A stretch of 64,000 bases of DNA, taken from positions 12,612,478 through 12,676,477 of the forward strand of contig QVOM02000021.1 of the NCBI GenBank assembly GCA_003586115.2. The letters are read 5' to 3'. The notes beneath the pieces were generated by a model, which saw only the letters and a program-made list of their open reading frames with translations, had not been told where the DNA came from and did not search any database. This stretch comes from Salvator merianae (Eukaryota; Chordata; Lepidosauria; Squamata; Teiidae). The position numbers and the translations under genes are program-made. Every line of letters begins with the position of its first letter. Within the stretch, counting starts at the first letter, position 1. Of the stretch, positions 43,293 to 53,096 are shown one piece after another.

Positions 43293-44043
43293 GGGCCTGT
43301 TCACACTTGTAACTAGTGAGCGTCAGGAATGCTCACTAGACAAGTGCATTTGCACCGGCAGATGGCCGTAACGACTGGCAGCAGACCTTATCCGCTGCCG
43401 ATCATTACTACCGCTGGACAAGGAAAAAGGTGTCCGAATCCTCCCCTGAAGTTCAAAGTGAGCTTCAGGTGAGGATTCGTTTGCACCTACCTTGTCCATG
43501 ATGGCAGCGGCCAAATTCCGGGTGATCGCGCTACAGGGGGAGGGGCCCTGTGCGCATGCGCGAGCCGCATCATTGGTGTGCGCACTGCGTAGGCCTCCCA
43601 GTCACCATGGCAGCGGCCTGACGCAGGCCGCTGCTGCGGCAGCTGCCCTTCATGCCCATGATCGGGCACTGAAACACCGGATGGGGTGCAGTGCAGCCCC
43701 ATCCGGCATCCCAGTCCCGATTGCGGTGGCATGGGCCCACGTGAAGGGATAGGCCCCATTGCCCACCGTGTGTGCGTGTGCATGCTTGTGGAGTTGCTGC
43801 AGTTGCCATGGCAGTGGCCAGCTGCTTGCTGGCCGCTGTCATGGATAGGATCAGGCATGGCTACTGGCATTTGCACTCACAAACACCAGTAGCCAGCCTA
43901 AGATAGGTTTTCAGACCCCATAGTTCTGCAAGATGGGGTCTGCACGATGTCTGTTCGTGCAGACGGTGTCTGCACGATGGGGTCTGTTCCACGCTAGAAT
44001 GGGCTAATTAGCCCATTCTAGCATGGGAAGTGCGAACAGGCCC
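43293..44043. mobile_element. Harbinger-like non-autonomous element, best copy
   Basis: 751 bp, ends GGGCCTGTTCACACTTG and GGAAGTGCGAACAGGCCC, inverted over 16 bases with one mismatch, flanked by TTA. A subterminal hairpin, AATGGGCTAATTAGCCCATT, sits before the right end. Interior is CpG- and GC-rich, with a GGGGTCTGCACGATG motif repeated near 43935-43988 and GCCATGGCAGCGGCC blocks. Frames of 86-129 codons on both strands reflect GC richness; no transposase or Myb-like motif. At least eight partial relatives lie in this window. Confidence 0.8.
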
Positions 44044-44046
44044 TTA
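44044..44046 (+). repeat. TTA target duplication, right
   Basis: TTA, matching 43290-43292. Confidence 0.75.
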
Positions 44047-45269
44047 GTGAAGAATCTGTGACATTCCAGGTATTTCTGTAGTTCATTATACTTGACCACA
44101 AGTTGCACCAGCTGATGTTTGCAGTCTAATAACTTCTGGAGAGCTCCTGTAGTCGATCCAACCAAAGTCAAACTGAGCAGGACTGTCTGTAATGCGGCAT
44201 AGGCTGCTTGTTGGCCTTCCAGTCTTGGACCAGATTGCTGGATCTGGCTGAAGACTGGAACTGCTCAGGGTGGGATCTTGTCCTAGGTTCTAACCTAACA
44301 CTCTTAATTTCCGCTCCACCAGAACTGCACATAAAACTAGGGCACAAAGCTACTGCTTTGGTACTCATATGGGTTAAGTAACTGCAACTTACCTGCAACT
44401 CCAGTTCTTCTTACTGAGAAAAGGTATCCATAGAAGTTTGTCTTTTTCTAAGAATTCTTGACCAAGGAATGACCTTCTCCTCTTAGGTTTCATTGATCAG
44501 CACCTGTTTCTACTAACGTAACTGACCACCTCTTAACTTTTGTAAGCGGCATCCTTAGACTTCAGAACTCAAATGTCTAGGCAAATATTAATTGATTCAA
44601 AGTAGCTAACTAGTTATCTCTTTCTTCGTTTTCCTATAATATCATCATATTTAGCTATATTTGACTTTTAACATTCCCCTTCATGTTTTATGTTGCTTTT
44701 GTGCTTATGGAATCAAACATTTCATTGTAGTTTGCCCTTATGAAATAAACCTTTTTATGGAAGTCTGTTTAATGGCAGTGAGAGGTAATTTCCATCCTTT
44801 AAGGTCATGCTTATCTCTTCAAAGGTTAGGAGATGTGCAAGTGTAAGGCTGACTTTTTTGTGTAGCTACACTATGGCTTTTAAAACTAATCCTCACAAGG
44901 AGTCAGATATACCAAGACAGTATTATGTGCATTGTCCACAGTGTTTCTCCCACACACCAAACATGCATAATATATGTGGTATACGCATATACCTCCCCAC
45001 CATCCGTTTGGATTCTGTTCATTTTATAGGCTGTGGCTCCATGGAAGCTGACAAAGGCACTTGGAGGCAGGTGCTCTACCATAGTAGCTGCCTCACAAAG
45101 CAGCATCCCAACCCTGTTGCCACTGGGGAAGCCACGTGTTCAGGCATCCACACCTGCATGTGGAGGGCATGCTTGGCTTCCCTGTGTAGGAGCAGCAGTC
45201 CTGGAGTTACTGTCCCCTGGGCTTCTTTGTGCCTGGCAACTTTGGGAGTCTGTCAAAGGCATCTAGGCC

Positions 45270-45270
<1 letters not shown>
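44047..45270. other. Unassigned sequence
   Basis: On the minus strand about 44070-44250 is open and encodes ALQKLLDCKHQLVQLVVKYN, coiled-coil-like, in a frame without start; unknown. CAGGTAAGT occurs on the minus strand at about 44385, a consensus donor, but no exon could be built. 168-codon plus frame (44807-45313) ends in the trinucleotide repeat below and is not convincing. Confidence 0.3.

Positions 45271-45309
<39 letters not shown>
45271..45309 (+). repeat. (AGT)n trinucleotide repeat, probable LINE tail
   Basis: Thirteen AGT units. On the minus strand this is (ACT/TAC)n directly following AATAAACTAAAC, that is, at the 3' terminus of the LINE fragment beside it, so it is probably that element's terminal simple repeat. 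Confidence 0.9.
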
Positions 45310-45690
45310 TTAGTTTATTGATTAGTATTTCGACCATATCAGAGTTACAAATAAAAACATATAATCATAACATGTGTAGAATCATAATTCAAGAGAAGAG
45401 TAACATAATTATCTATCCCCATCCCCCTTTCCCTATGCCACATTCTGATCAATGAATGATTTCCTAAGTTGGACAGCCTTAGCAAAGAACAGGGCTACCC
45501 TGTAAGTTATCTGAATGTTTTCTCCCCGAAGAAAATAAGTCAATTTATTTTCTACATTCCAACAGTTTACCTTTCGTAAATGGGGGCCCAGATAAGTTGT
45601 TCTGACAAACAAACAGGATATGGGAGAGATCTTCAGCCATCTAGGCCACATAACAGATGTGGTCTTAGCCAAAGTAAACAAGTAGTTGCT
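45310..45690 (-). mobile_element. LINE 3' fragment with (TAC)n tail, clade unassigned
   Basis: The minus strand encodes GENIQITYRVALFFAKAVQL (about 45455-45520), resembling the C-terminal 'ITxxVAKFxxAAxxIR' end of some non-LTR ORF2 proteins. The earlier part, from about 45680, encodes LAKTTSVMWPRWLKISPISC. A 3' UTR follows, ending AATCAATAAAC then (TAC)n. Distinct from the L1, L2 and CR1 ends elsewhere in the window, none of which has a trinucleotide tail. Confidence 0.45.
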
Positions 45691-45694
45691 TGCT

Positions 45695-46690
45695 TGCTTA
45701 TTTATTAATTTATTTTTAATACATACCCTACACTGAAGTCTCAGGGCAGTGAGCAATAAACATATAAAACAGTAAAATAAAAACAAACCAAAAGAGAAAT
45801 AAAATAGAACATAAAACATAACAGAGTCCAATCAACAGTATATGGTGGCTAGATCTAACTAACAAAAGCCTGGCAGAAGAGAAATGGTTTAACTAAATAC
45901 CAGAAGGCGGACAATGAAAAGGTATGGCATATCCCTGAGGGAAGGCTACTCCATAGTTTGTAGGCCCTCTCTCTGGCTAGTGACCCTGCAGTCTCACAGA
46001 GGGATGGTAATTCTAGGAGGGCCTCATTAGAAGATCTCAATGAGAAGTCACTGAGGGCTTTAAAGGTCAGAATTTGAACCTTGAATTGGGCCTGGAAGTG
46101 AGGTGGCAGCTAGTACAGATCTCTAAGGACCAGAGCAAAATGCGACCAACCAGACATACCTGTCAGCAGCCTGGTTGCAGTATTTTGCACAAGATATAGC
46201 TTCTGTCTTCAAAGGTAACCCAATGTAGAGTGTGTTGCAATAGTCCAACACTGGAGGTTAGAAGCATATGGATAACTTGTGGCCTGGGCATCTCTAACCA
46301 GGAAGAACTTGAGCTGTCTTATTAAGCAGAGATTGAAATAGGGATTCCTAGTCACCGATACCATTTGAGAATCAAGTTGACAGTTGTGGATCAAAAAGAA
46401 CACGTAGGGTTTGAACCTGTTCTTTCAAGGGGAGTGCTAATTATCAAGAAGAATAGCCACTTCTTTAACATGAGAGCCTGGAATCCACATGACCTCCATC
46501 TTGTCAGGATTCATTTTCAGTTTATGGACCACATCCAGCCCTTCACCACATTCAGGGACTGGTTTAGAAACTGTATTGCTTTGCCTGACTCAGATGGAAC
46601 AACAATAGAACCAGGGGTCACCCGAAAAACCTGAGTCTTGGAAAGATTAAAGACAATATTTCATCATACAGCACATAGTTACTATGGGGT
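45695..46690 (-). mobile_element. L2-like LINE, RT thumb to 3' end
   Basis: Minus strand. Tail and CACTGCCCTGAGACTT block at 45700-45760; C-terminal ARERAYKLWSSLPSGI at about 45930-45990; upstream KMNPDKME (cf. LNPDKTE, palm/thumb of L2 RT) at about 46500-46525. Collinear with the 11.7-12.9 kb copy on the plus strand text (e.g. GCAATAGTCCAACACTGGA vs CACAATAGTCCAATCTGGAA). Heavily mutated; catalytic box not recovered. Confidence 0.8.
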
Positions 46691-47276
46691 TCACTACCCC
46701 ATGATGCAGTGCCAGCTGCGACTTTGGATTCATGGAAAACCAGTGGTGAAGAAATTTACTCACGAGTAGCTCATGAAGGTGTAAATATGTATCTTAAGGG
46801 CTGTCAGGTGAGCTGACCTTTAAGCAGTGTGGGGCAGATGGAAGCCCTTCCTTTTTTTAAGTTTCTGCAGCAGCAAATGAACACCTTTTTCATGGTGCCA
46901 TGGTGCCATGGGACCTTCAAAGAGATTTCCATTTGCCAGTGGCATGGGAACTTCAAAAGAAGCTTGAGACCCAATGCAGGCCAGCTTGTGTTCCCCCTCA
47001 TTAGCCACTGCTGCTGTTCTCTAGGACTGCTGTAAGACTGCTTCTCAGAGTCACCAAGCAAATCACGGAGCTCACTTAGATGAACACAAAATGATGGACA
47101 GCAGTAGAAATCCTGTATCTGTATTCATTTTCTAGATGGCAAACTGCACTCCTTGAAGGGACAGATGACGTTGGGGCAAATCAACAAAACAGAGAAATGT
47201 GGTGCGAGTAGAGGGTTAAGGGTAAGATGTTGCCAAACAAGAGCAGGGTAGTGTGCTCTTCCCTGTTCAGGAATGC
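46691..47276. other. Unassigned sequence
   Basis: Contains CATGGTGCCATGGTGCCATGG at 46891-46911. Frames open on both strands at 46804-47061, no domain. Confidence 0.4.
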
Positions 47277-47658
47277 CTGGTTTTGGCATGCAATTCAATC
47301 ACATGCCAGGTGGTCATTGATGCCTGTTGTAGCAGATGGAGCAGAGGACATGGCAGGTAGAAAGAACCAATAGCACCAGTAAGACTAAGAGCTACTGGGA
47401 GGTCAAAGACTACCCGACTGCAATCCTGTGCAAATCTCACATGCAAACTGACTGAATTTTTTGAGATACCCATTTTTGGCATGCATTTTGTTGTCATGCT
47501 AGGTGGTAGCTTGTGCTTGTTGTGGCTGATGGAGCAGAGGACATGGCAACTAGAAAGAACTGATAGCACCAGTAAGAATAGGTGGTGCTACTGGGAGATC
47601 AAAGACTACCAGACTGCAAACCTGGGCAAACCTTGCATGAAAACTGACTGAATTTTTC
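47277..47658. repeat. Tandem duplication, 193-bp period
   Basis: Two units, about 47277-47465 and 47470-47658. Shared landmarks: TTTTGGCATGC, GATGGAGCAGAGGACATGGC, TAGCACCAGTAAGA, TCAAAGACTACC, AACTGACTGAATTTTT. Identity looks like 80-85 percent. No coding frame is shared across both units. Confidence 0.85.
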
Positions 47659-47728
47659 AAACTGGAGCCAAATTCAAAAAGTGTTGTCCACACATCTGTT
47701 TTTTTTTCCTTTTCTTTACTTGATATAG

Positions 47729-48650
47729 GGTGTGATCACACATCCACATGCAAAAGAGCAAACTTATCTGAAAGCACAAGCAAATTTCCTCATCCATATT
47801 TCTCTCCGATGAAATCTCTCATCACCCATTTCTGCCTTCTGCAGTCAACTTAAAGCCAGGCAATGGCTTCATTAGCAACGGGTGGAGTACGCTCATTGGT
47901 CCGTCCTCCTGCCTGTACGATTGACTGATTCAGGAGTCTCTCTGTTCTCATTGGTTTCCGATCTTGCCGTATAGCTACTTCCTAGTTCGTCCCAAATGGT
48001 GGCAGCTTCTTTTGTAATAGCGCCTATGCTGTGATTACCTACCCATTCAGTTACTTCCTGGTTCATTCCAAATGTCAGTAGTGCTACAGGCACTTCCAAC
48101 GTTGTTACTGGAATGGCACTGAGAGCTCCGTCACTAGACAGTGAGAACAGAGCTATGGAGCTGTCAGCACCATTTCAGAGCTCTGTTGGACCGGCTACCT
48201 ATTGCCCGAAATGTCCAGGATTTACTTGGCACCAAGAGACACCTCGGCACTTTGTTAGCACTGCAGGAGCTTTTATTGTTAAAACAGAAATTGCAGCAAG
48301 AGCTTCATAAATGCTTTTCACTGGGTACCCGTGAAACAGTGAATAGAGTTCCTGATTGAACAATTCCACAGTTGCTCGATTAATTGGTTGCACAATTGGG
48401 AGGCTGCAACGTCAGCAGCCTCCCTCTTCCCTTCCCTCGAATCCCTCCTCCACTCGTACGGGGGCGGGATTTATGGGGAAAAGTTGCCCCAAGAGCACAG
48501 TTCTGCCAATTGTAAAAGAGTCGTCTCTAGGCTGTTGCAGAGAGGCACAGAGGCGACTTCCCCCTAGAGCTTTATGGATGCCGCAGCTTCCGTGCGACCA
48601 GAAGTCGACCAAAATAGCCCATCTGATCATGCCCATAATCACTTAAGCCT
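47729..48650. mobile_element. CpG-rich unclassified block, probably a DNA element
   Basis: Starts GGGTGTGATCACACATCCAC, which looks like a transposon end, and from about 47870 to 48620 is rich in CpG for this window (ACGATTG, CTCGTACGGGGGCGGG). Minus frames at 47893-48099 (GMNQEVTEWVGNHSIGAITK) and 48199-48393 lie on the same strand; plus frames of 65-96 codons overlap. No named domain. The opposite end was not located. Alternative: an unmethylated CpG island with an exon, but no TATA, Inr or donor context was found. Confidence 0.4.
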
Positions 48651-49535
48651 CTTTTTTCTTTAACTTTTCTTTCACTAGTAATGACTTTTGGTCACCAGTC
48701 TTACATGGCAGGCATAGCCAATCAACATCACTTCTAGGTTGCAATGCATGATTTTCTGTCATTGATCTTATAATCTGTCAGATTTTTTTTTTTTTTAATC
48801 CAATGAATCTAATTTAGTTTCAGTCTAGTAAGCTATTCATACACCATATTGAATAACTGGTGCAATGCAAGTGTTTGTGGCCATAATTCATTGTGCTCCA
48901 TTAGGCTTTGGTTTTAAGATTTTGGTCACATTGATCTACTGTAAAACAAAAAAACCCAAATGGCTCAAAAGCAACTTAGAGGTGGAAACAGGATGCCTTG
49001 CTTGTCTATTATGATTCCTCTAAGGTGGATACCATAACTTCCAAGCAGTTTTGAGTTGCTGACTCCTTATATTTGCTTGGTTTACAATTCCTTATACGTT
49101 TCTGTGCCTGGAACTACAGTGGGCAGCTCCACAAGGTCAGCAACCAGTTCAGTGGCTTTCTCTGCCTTAGCCTCTTTGAAGGAAAGTCCCCTTGGAAAGT
49201 CCCCTTCAACCTTCTCCCAACACTAAAGACCTGATCTGTACTGATCTGTAGAGGCCACACTTTTCAAGAATATACTTGAGCATGTTGTGGATGATACAGT
49301 CACCTAGGTCTCCTCCCTCATATATGTTTTAGCTTTGGTTTGTTCCATTGTAAGCTGAGATCTTTGTTTCAGCTCCTTAGTGGGAAGGTGGTTCTGTGAA
49401 GGAGATTCCTGAAGCAGAGCTAGAGGACTTCAGGTCTGGTCTCAGTCTGTGTGTGTGGATGCAGCTTTTATTCTTTCTCCTCTTTGTATACCAGCTCAGG
49501 TACAGTAACCTCATAGTTGTAACATACCTAACATA
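48651..49535. other. Unassigned; decayed foldback element inside
   Basis: T-run at 48785-48798. Around 48905-49085, AGCAACTTAGAGGTGGAAAC and CCTCTAAGGTGGATACC ... GTTTTGAGTTGCT are arms like those of the 7.2 kb MITE. Otherwise no features. Confidence 0.4.
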
Positions 49536-49749
49536 GGCTGTGTTCAGACATAACAAAAGGGGTGACTTGGAGGTGCCTCAGAGAGACGGTGTGTGGCACT
49601 CCTGTTCCCTAACTTCTCTAATCCACCTTTTCTAGCATAGAATGTTCATGAGAAAGGGGAGGGACAGATTGGTGTGTGAACAATTCCACCTCAAAGCTAT
49701 CTTTGAGTCGCCTCAGAGATGCTTCTTTTTGTTGTGTCTGATCACAGCC
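49536..49749. mobile_element. Foldback MITE, unclassified
   Basis: 214 bp. GGCTGTGTTCAGACATAACA at the left pairs with TTGTGTCTGATCACAGCC at the right; GAGGTGCCTCAGAGA pairs with GAGTCGCCTCAGAGATGC imperfectly. ATA flanks both ends. A 73-codon minus frame is incidental. Confidence 0.65.
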
Positions 49750-50369
49750 ATACTTCTGCAAGGATGGGAGTGGAGTTAAAAAGTATCCACACAATATTGT
49801 GCAAAATTTAGAGAAAGCACTTTCATGTACACACTGCACATTTTAAGGAATTTGAAAAAAAAAAATAGTTATATCACAGCTGAAAATAATAATAATAATA
49901 AAAAAAAAAAAACATCCCACAACTCCATCACAAAAATCAGCCAACTCAGCTCTGAGAGAGGCTAAAAAAAAAAAAATCTTCTCAATTGGGACGTAATTTC
50001 ACTGTTGAACGAATTGCAGTTCATGTAACTGATGTTGTTCTAGGATTAGTGATGCAGCAAAAAAGCAAGAAAGACCTGGATAAATTGGTCTTGGCCTTGG
50101 AAAATTACATTCCTGTAAAGTACATATGCCACCTTGGTGCCTTTTCCCATTCTAGGACTGCAAATGTTGCTGCATCATACCTTTATACATCCAACTAATA
50201 GTTCATAATTCAGTTCTATTTTCAAACTATCTTTGTCTGTTTATTTTGTTTATTCTTTTCTCCAACACAGAGACTGCCTGAGGAGACATTCTCCTCAGAG
50301 ACATTCTTAAAACTAGGATTATCCAATAACTGAATCTTGGAAGAGTTGGGACAGAGAAAACAATTTTGC
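49750..50369. other. Unassigned with A-rich runs
   Basis: A-runs at 49855-49866, 49886-49910 (with (AAT)n) and 49963-49975. A 70-codon plus frame (49986-50198) has no motif. Confidence 0.4.
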
Positions 50370-50460
50370 CTTGTATTTTTACAGAGCTTACAGCTAAACT
50401 TTGGAATTCTCTACCACAATGTGGCATCGATCATTAACTTGGAGGACTTTTTTTTAAAAA
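50370..50460 (+). mobile_element. CR1-like LINE, short ORF2 C-terminal remnant
   Basis: Plus strand encodes FTELTAKLWNSLPQCGIDH, matching the 'xxKLWNSLPxDV' C-terminal motif of CR1-like ORF2. Only about 90 bp recognised. Confidence 0.5.
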
Positions 50461-51059
50461 AATGGACCTGTTTGTGTTGGCCAGAACTATCAGTGACAAC
50501 ATCTGCTGTGTATCAACATCTGCACTGTCTCTGGGGACTGCACTGGATGTGTTCTGGGACAGTGAGGTCCACATTTCAACATGATCCACAGGAGAAATGG
50601 CCTCCCATGAAATGTGATGGCTGCAAGGACCCCTCCCCCCAGGTACAGAAACTGCCCAGGAGCATTGTGGTGGGAAACCACTTTAAAGTGGTCTGCCATA
50701 TAGCCAAGGCTGGGGCCCTGTCCCTGCTGTGACTGTGGAGATAGTTGGTGGTGGCAGGAGTAATCTAGGCTCCATTCCAGAGCTTGGTGACATTTGGCTG
50801 GGCTCTGGAAGGTGCCCCACTTGTGGGGCTACTTCTGGTGCCATAGGGAAATGTCCCTGGTCTGTAATTTCAAGACTGAGACAGTGTGGTCATAAAACAA
50901 AGCACTGCCAGCATGCTACATTCCTGGTGTGACAGACATGCACCAGAGGAACCTGCCTATAACTTCCTCTGATGCTGGAGCCCAGTTGTTGAGAGATTGT
51001 GAACAGGGCAAAGTTTGTATTTATGTCCTTCTAGTGGACTTTCTTGTGCACCACGTTGG
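50461..51059. other. Unassigned sequence
   Basis: A 131-codon plus frame (50337-50732) enters from the LINE remnant and continues without motif. Near 51000-51100, GACTGTTGGACTAGAAGGGC recalls the 3' end of the CR1-like family at 60.8 kb. Confidence 0.35.
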
Positions 51060-51089
51060 CCAAGGCGGGAAAAGACTGTTGGACTAGAA

Positions 51090-51420
51090 GGGCCAGAAGG
51101 GCCACCAAGTTCTGAACCCAAAGTTTGAACCTAGGAAGGGGCTGGGTTCAAACCGTCTGGTGGTGCAGGCATGGCTGCACACTCTCTGCCCCCTTGCCAT
51201 TCAGAACCAGAAAATGGTGCAAATGCATCTTTCCCAATCCTCACCTGATTGCGCTAGTCAGCTTCGAGACTACAATTTTCTTGCTCACAGCCGGTAGGCT
51301 TCAGGCAAGCTTCAGGTGGGCTTTGGTGAGTTTCCAGTCAGCTGAAGCTGTTTGCAGGTGTGAATGCTCTGTTCCAGTGAGTGACCTGGAATGTTCCACT
51401 CACTAAATGCAAACAGGTCC
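51090..51420. mobile_element. Harbinger-like element, right half
   Basis: Aligns with the right half of the 57.2-57.8 kb copy: GGGCCACCAAGTTCTGAACC, GAAAATGGTGCAAATGCATC, TTCAGGTGGGCTTTGGTGAG and the terminus CACTAAATGCAAACAGGTCC (cf. CGCTAAGTGCGAACAGGCCC). Left end missing. Confidence 0.65.
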
Positions 51421-51472
51421 TATATCTGGGAGCAAATCTCACTAAACTCAGTGGCAGTTAATTATGATTAGC

Positions 51473-51750
51473 ATCATAGAATAAGAACTATGTATTTGGA
51501 ATGGGCCATTGGAACCATTTACTCAAATCCTCATTTGCATCATCCCCAACATCTTTGCTCCCAAGAAACACAAGTCCATGTAATCATCAGGTCATTTACT
51601 CACAGGTACCTTTACTTCTAACAGATTCTTCTTCAGACTTTTCTTATCAAGTCTAAGCATTCCCCTTCTCTCAGTCTCTCCTCATGGGATTTTGCTTCCA
51701 GTTCCCTTATCATCTTTGCTGCCCTTCTTTGGTTCTTTTCCAGCCATGAC
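51473..51750 (-). mobile_element. CR1-like LINE, ORF2 C-terminal fragment
   Basis: The minus strand encodes LEKNQRRAAKMIRELEAKSH then EERLREGECLDLIRKV, parallel to LEQVQRTATKMVSGLQTMSY then EEWLKDLG of the 7.8-8.8 kb CR1. A probable CR1 3' terminus (CATAGAATAAGAAC) is at 51475. Its upstream side is cut at about 51750 by a Harbinger-like piece. Confidence 0.65.
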
Positions 51751-52021
51751 AGTGGCCATAGAAATGTCTGGCTGCTGCCATTGTGACCAGGAATGCACAG
51801 TGGCCTCGCAGCATTCATACCCGGAAGCATGTGCAAAAGCTGCTGACCGGGAGCAGTCCAGTTGCTTCTTGTCAAGCTGTGGACAGTGATTTAGCTGTCC
51901 ACAGCTAGTAGGGTTCAGAGCATCTACCAATGCTCCAGGATGCTGGAGCCACCACAGAGTGTGGATGCATCGTGCTAGTGAGTGTGCAGATGCTCACTAG
52001 CATATCAGTGCAAACAGGTCC
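51751..52021. mobile_element. Harbinger-like element, end-containing half
   Basis: Terminates AGTGCAAACAGGTCC at 52021 with the subterminal GCTAGTGAGTGTGCAGATGC/TCACTAGC hairpin. Read in reverse it follows the left half of the 23.36 kb copy (e.g. GGGAGCAGTCCAGTTGC vs GGGAGCAGCTGGACTGC, inverted relation). Abuts the CR1-like fragment with no intact second end. Confidence 0.55.
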
Positions 52022-52085
52022 ATAAATCATGGAAGGGGCTGGTTAGATTCAGAGACTTTAAAGTTAATAGCTCAGTCTTAACTAG

Positions 52086-52497
52086 AAGCAAGCCTGGAAG
52101 TATATCTGTACCAAAGGACAAATACTACAGTAGCTGTTTTGTGATCCATAGTGAAGACCAAGGACCTTTTAGAATCAGCCCACAATGAACAGTGCATTTC
52201 TCCGTAGTCTGCAAGATCTCTGACATGGAAACTCCAAGAAAGAAACTTCCAAACAAAAACATCATGCATTGCTTTTGGCATTTGCAAATCGACATTAAAA
52301 CTCTGAACTAAGAATATGAGGGGAATGTATTAAGGTCATGCTCCCAGAGACATGAACTGAGACAATCTTCAGTCAGAGATATAGCAAGAATAAATAAACC
52401 ATCCACTAATGACAAGATCTCAGCATTGCAATGATTTATAATCATTCCGACACAATGTCTCTTAGAGGCTCTTTCAGTATCGTCTTTCATCCTCTGG
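52086..52497. repeat. Dispersed direct repeat R, copy 1 (uninterrupted)
   Basis: About 410 bp, from AAGCAAGCCTGGAAGTATAT to GAGGCTCTTTCAGTAT, repeated 1,011 bp downstream at roughly 88 percent identity by eye. On the minus strand both copies keep an open frame over a shared stretch (FHVRDLADYGEMHCSLWADS here, FHVRDLADYREMHCSLWADS in copy 2). They could be LTRs of a short element, but TG...CA ends are not seen; a segmental duplication is equally possible. Confidence 0.75.
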
Positions 52498-53096
52498 TCT
52501 CAACCCAACCTTAATTTGTTCCTCAAAGGCCCCCTGTGATCTATTGTTACTAGTGTAGTGATCCTGCAACTAAGGCACCCCACCTCACCGACAGATTTTC
52601 AAGATGGTGGTTCATTCCCAGTGCCACTTTATTGGGTCAAAAATTATAACTCTGTCTGCTTTAAACTTCCTCAACATTTTTGGATTGATTGTCCGTAGCA
52701 CAGCAGAAAAACCCCAAGGAAGATTTAAGATTTCATGGACAGCTGAGATGAGTTCATTTCTGTAACAATGATCAGTACTGGCAGGTCTCCACTTGAGGGA
52801 AGCCAGCAGTGATATAGCTTTTCATCACCACCAGCAGACATATCAGTCTTTATATCAATACAGAAAAGCAACAGAGAAAAGAAAACAGTGGGCTGAAGGA
52901 GTCATCTGAGAAAGAATTACCAAATGTTGAAACAGTTACTGAAATTGTTAATGGCAATTTGGGGATCCCAGCGTTGTCCTTAAATCAGCGTTAACAAGAG
53001 AAGTTCTTCTGTGTTCCTACCATCATTTGCTACTAACTTGAAATATAGGCAAAGAGCTTCATGTGCACAGCCTGTTTCTAGCCACTTCAGCTTTAT
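52498..53096. other. Spacer between the two R repeats, unassigned
   Basis: About 600 bp, no frame of 60 codons between 52491 and 53129 and no motif. If the repeats are LTRs this would be the internal region, but no primer-binding site or coding sequence is visible. Confidence 0.4.

Noticed and set aside
43487..43892. Frames of 86-129 codons on both strands
   Set aside because: Lie wholly within the GC-rich Harbinger-like element, open on both strands at once and without domain motifs.
44807..45313. 168-codon frame ending in poly-Val
   Set aside because: The C-terminal run is the (AGT)n repeat and the upstream part has no motif or conserved composition.
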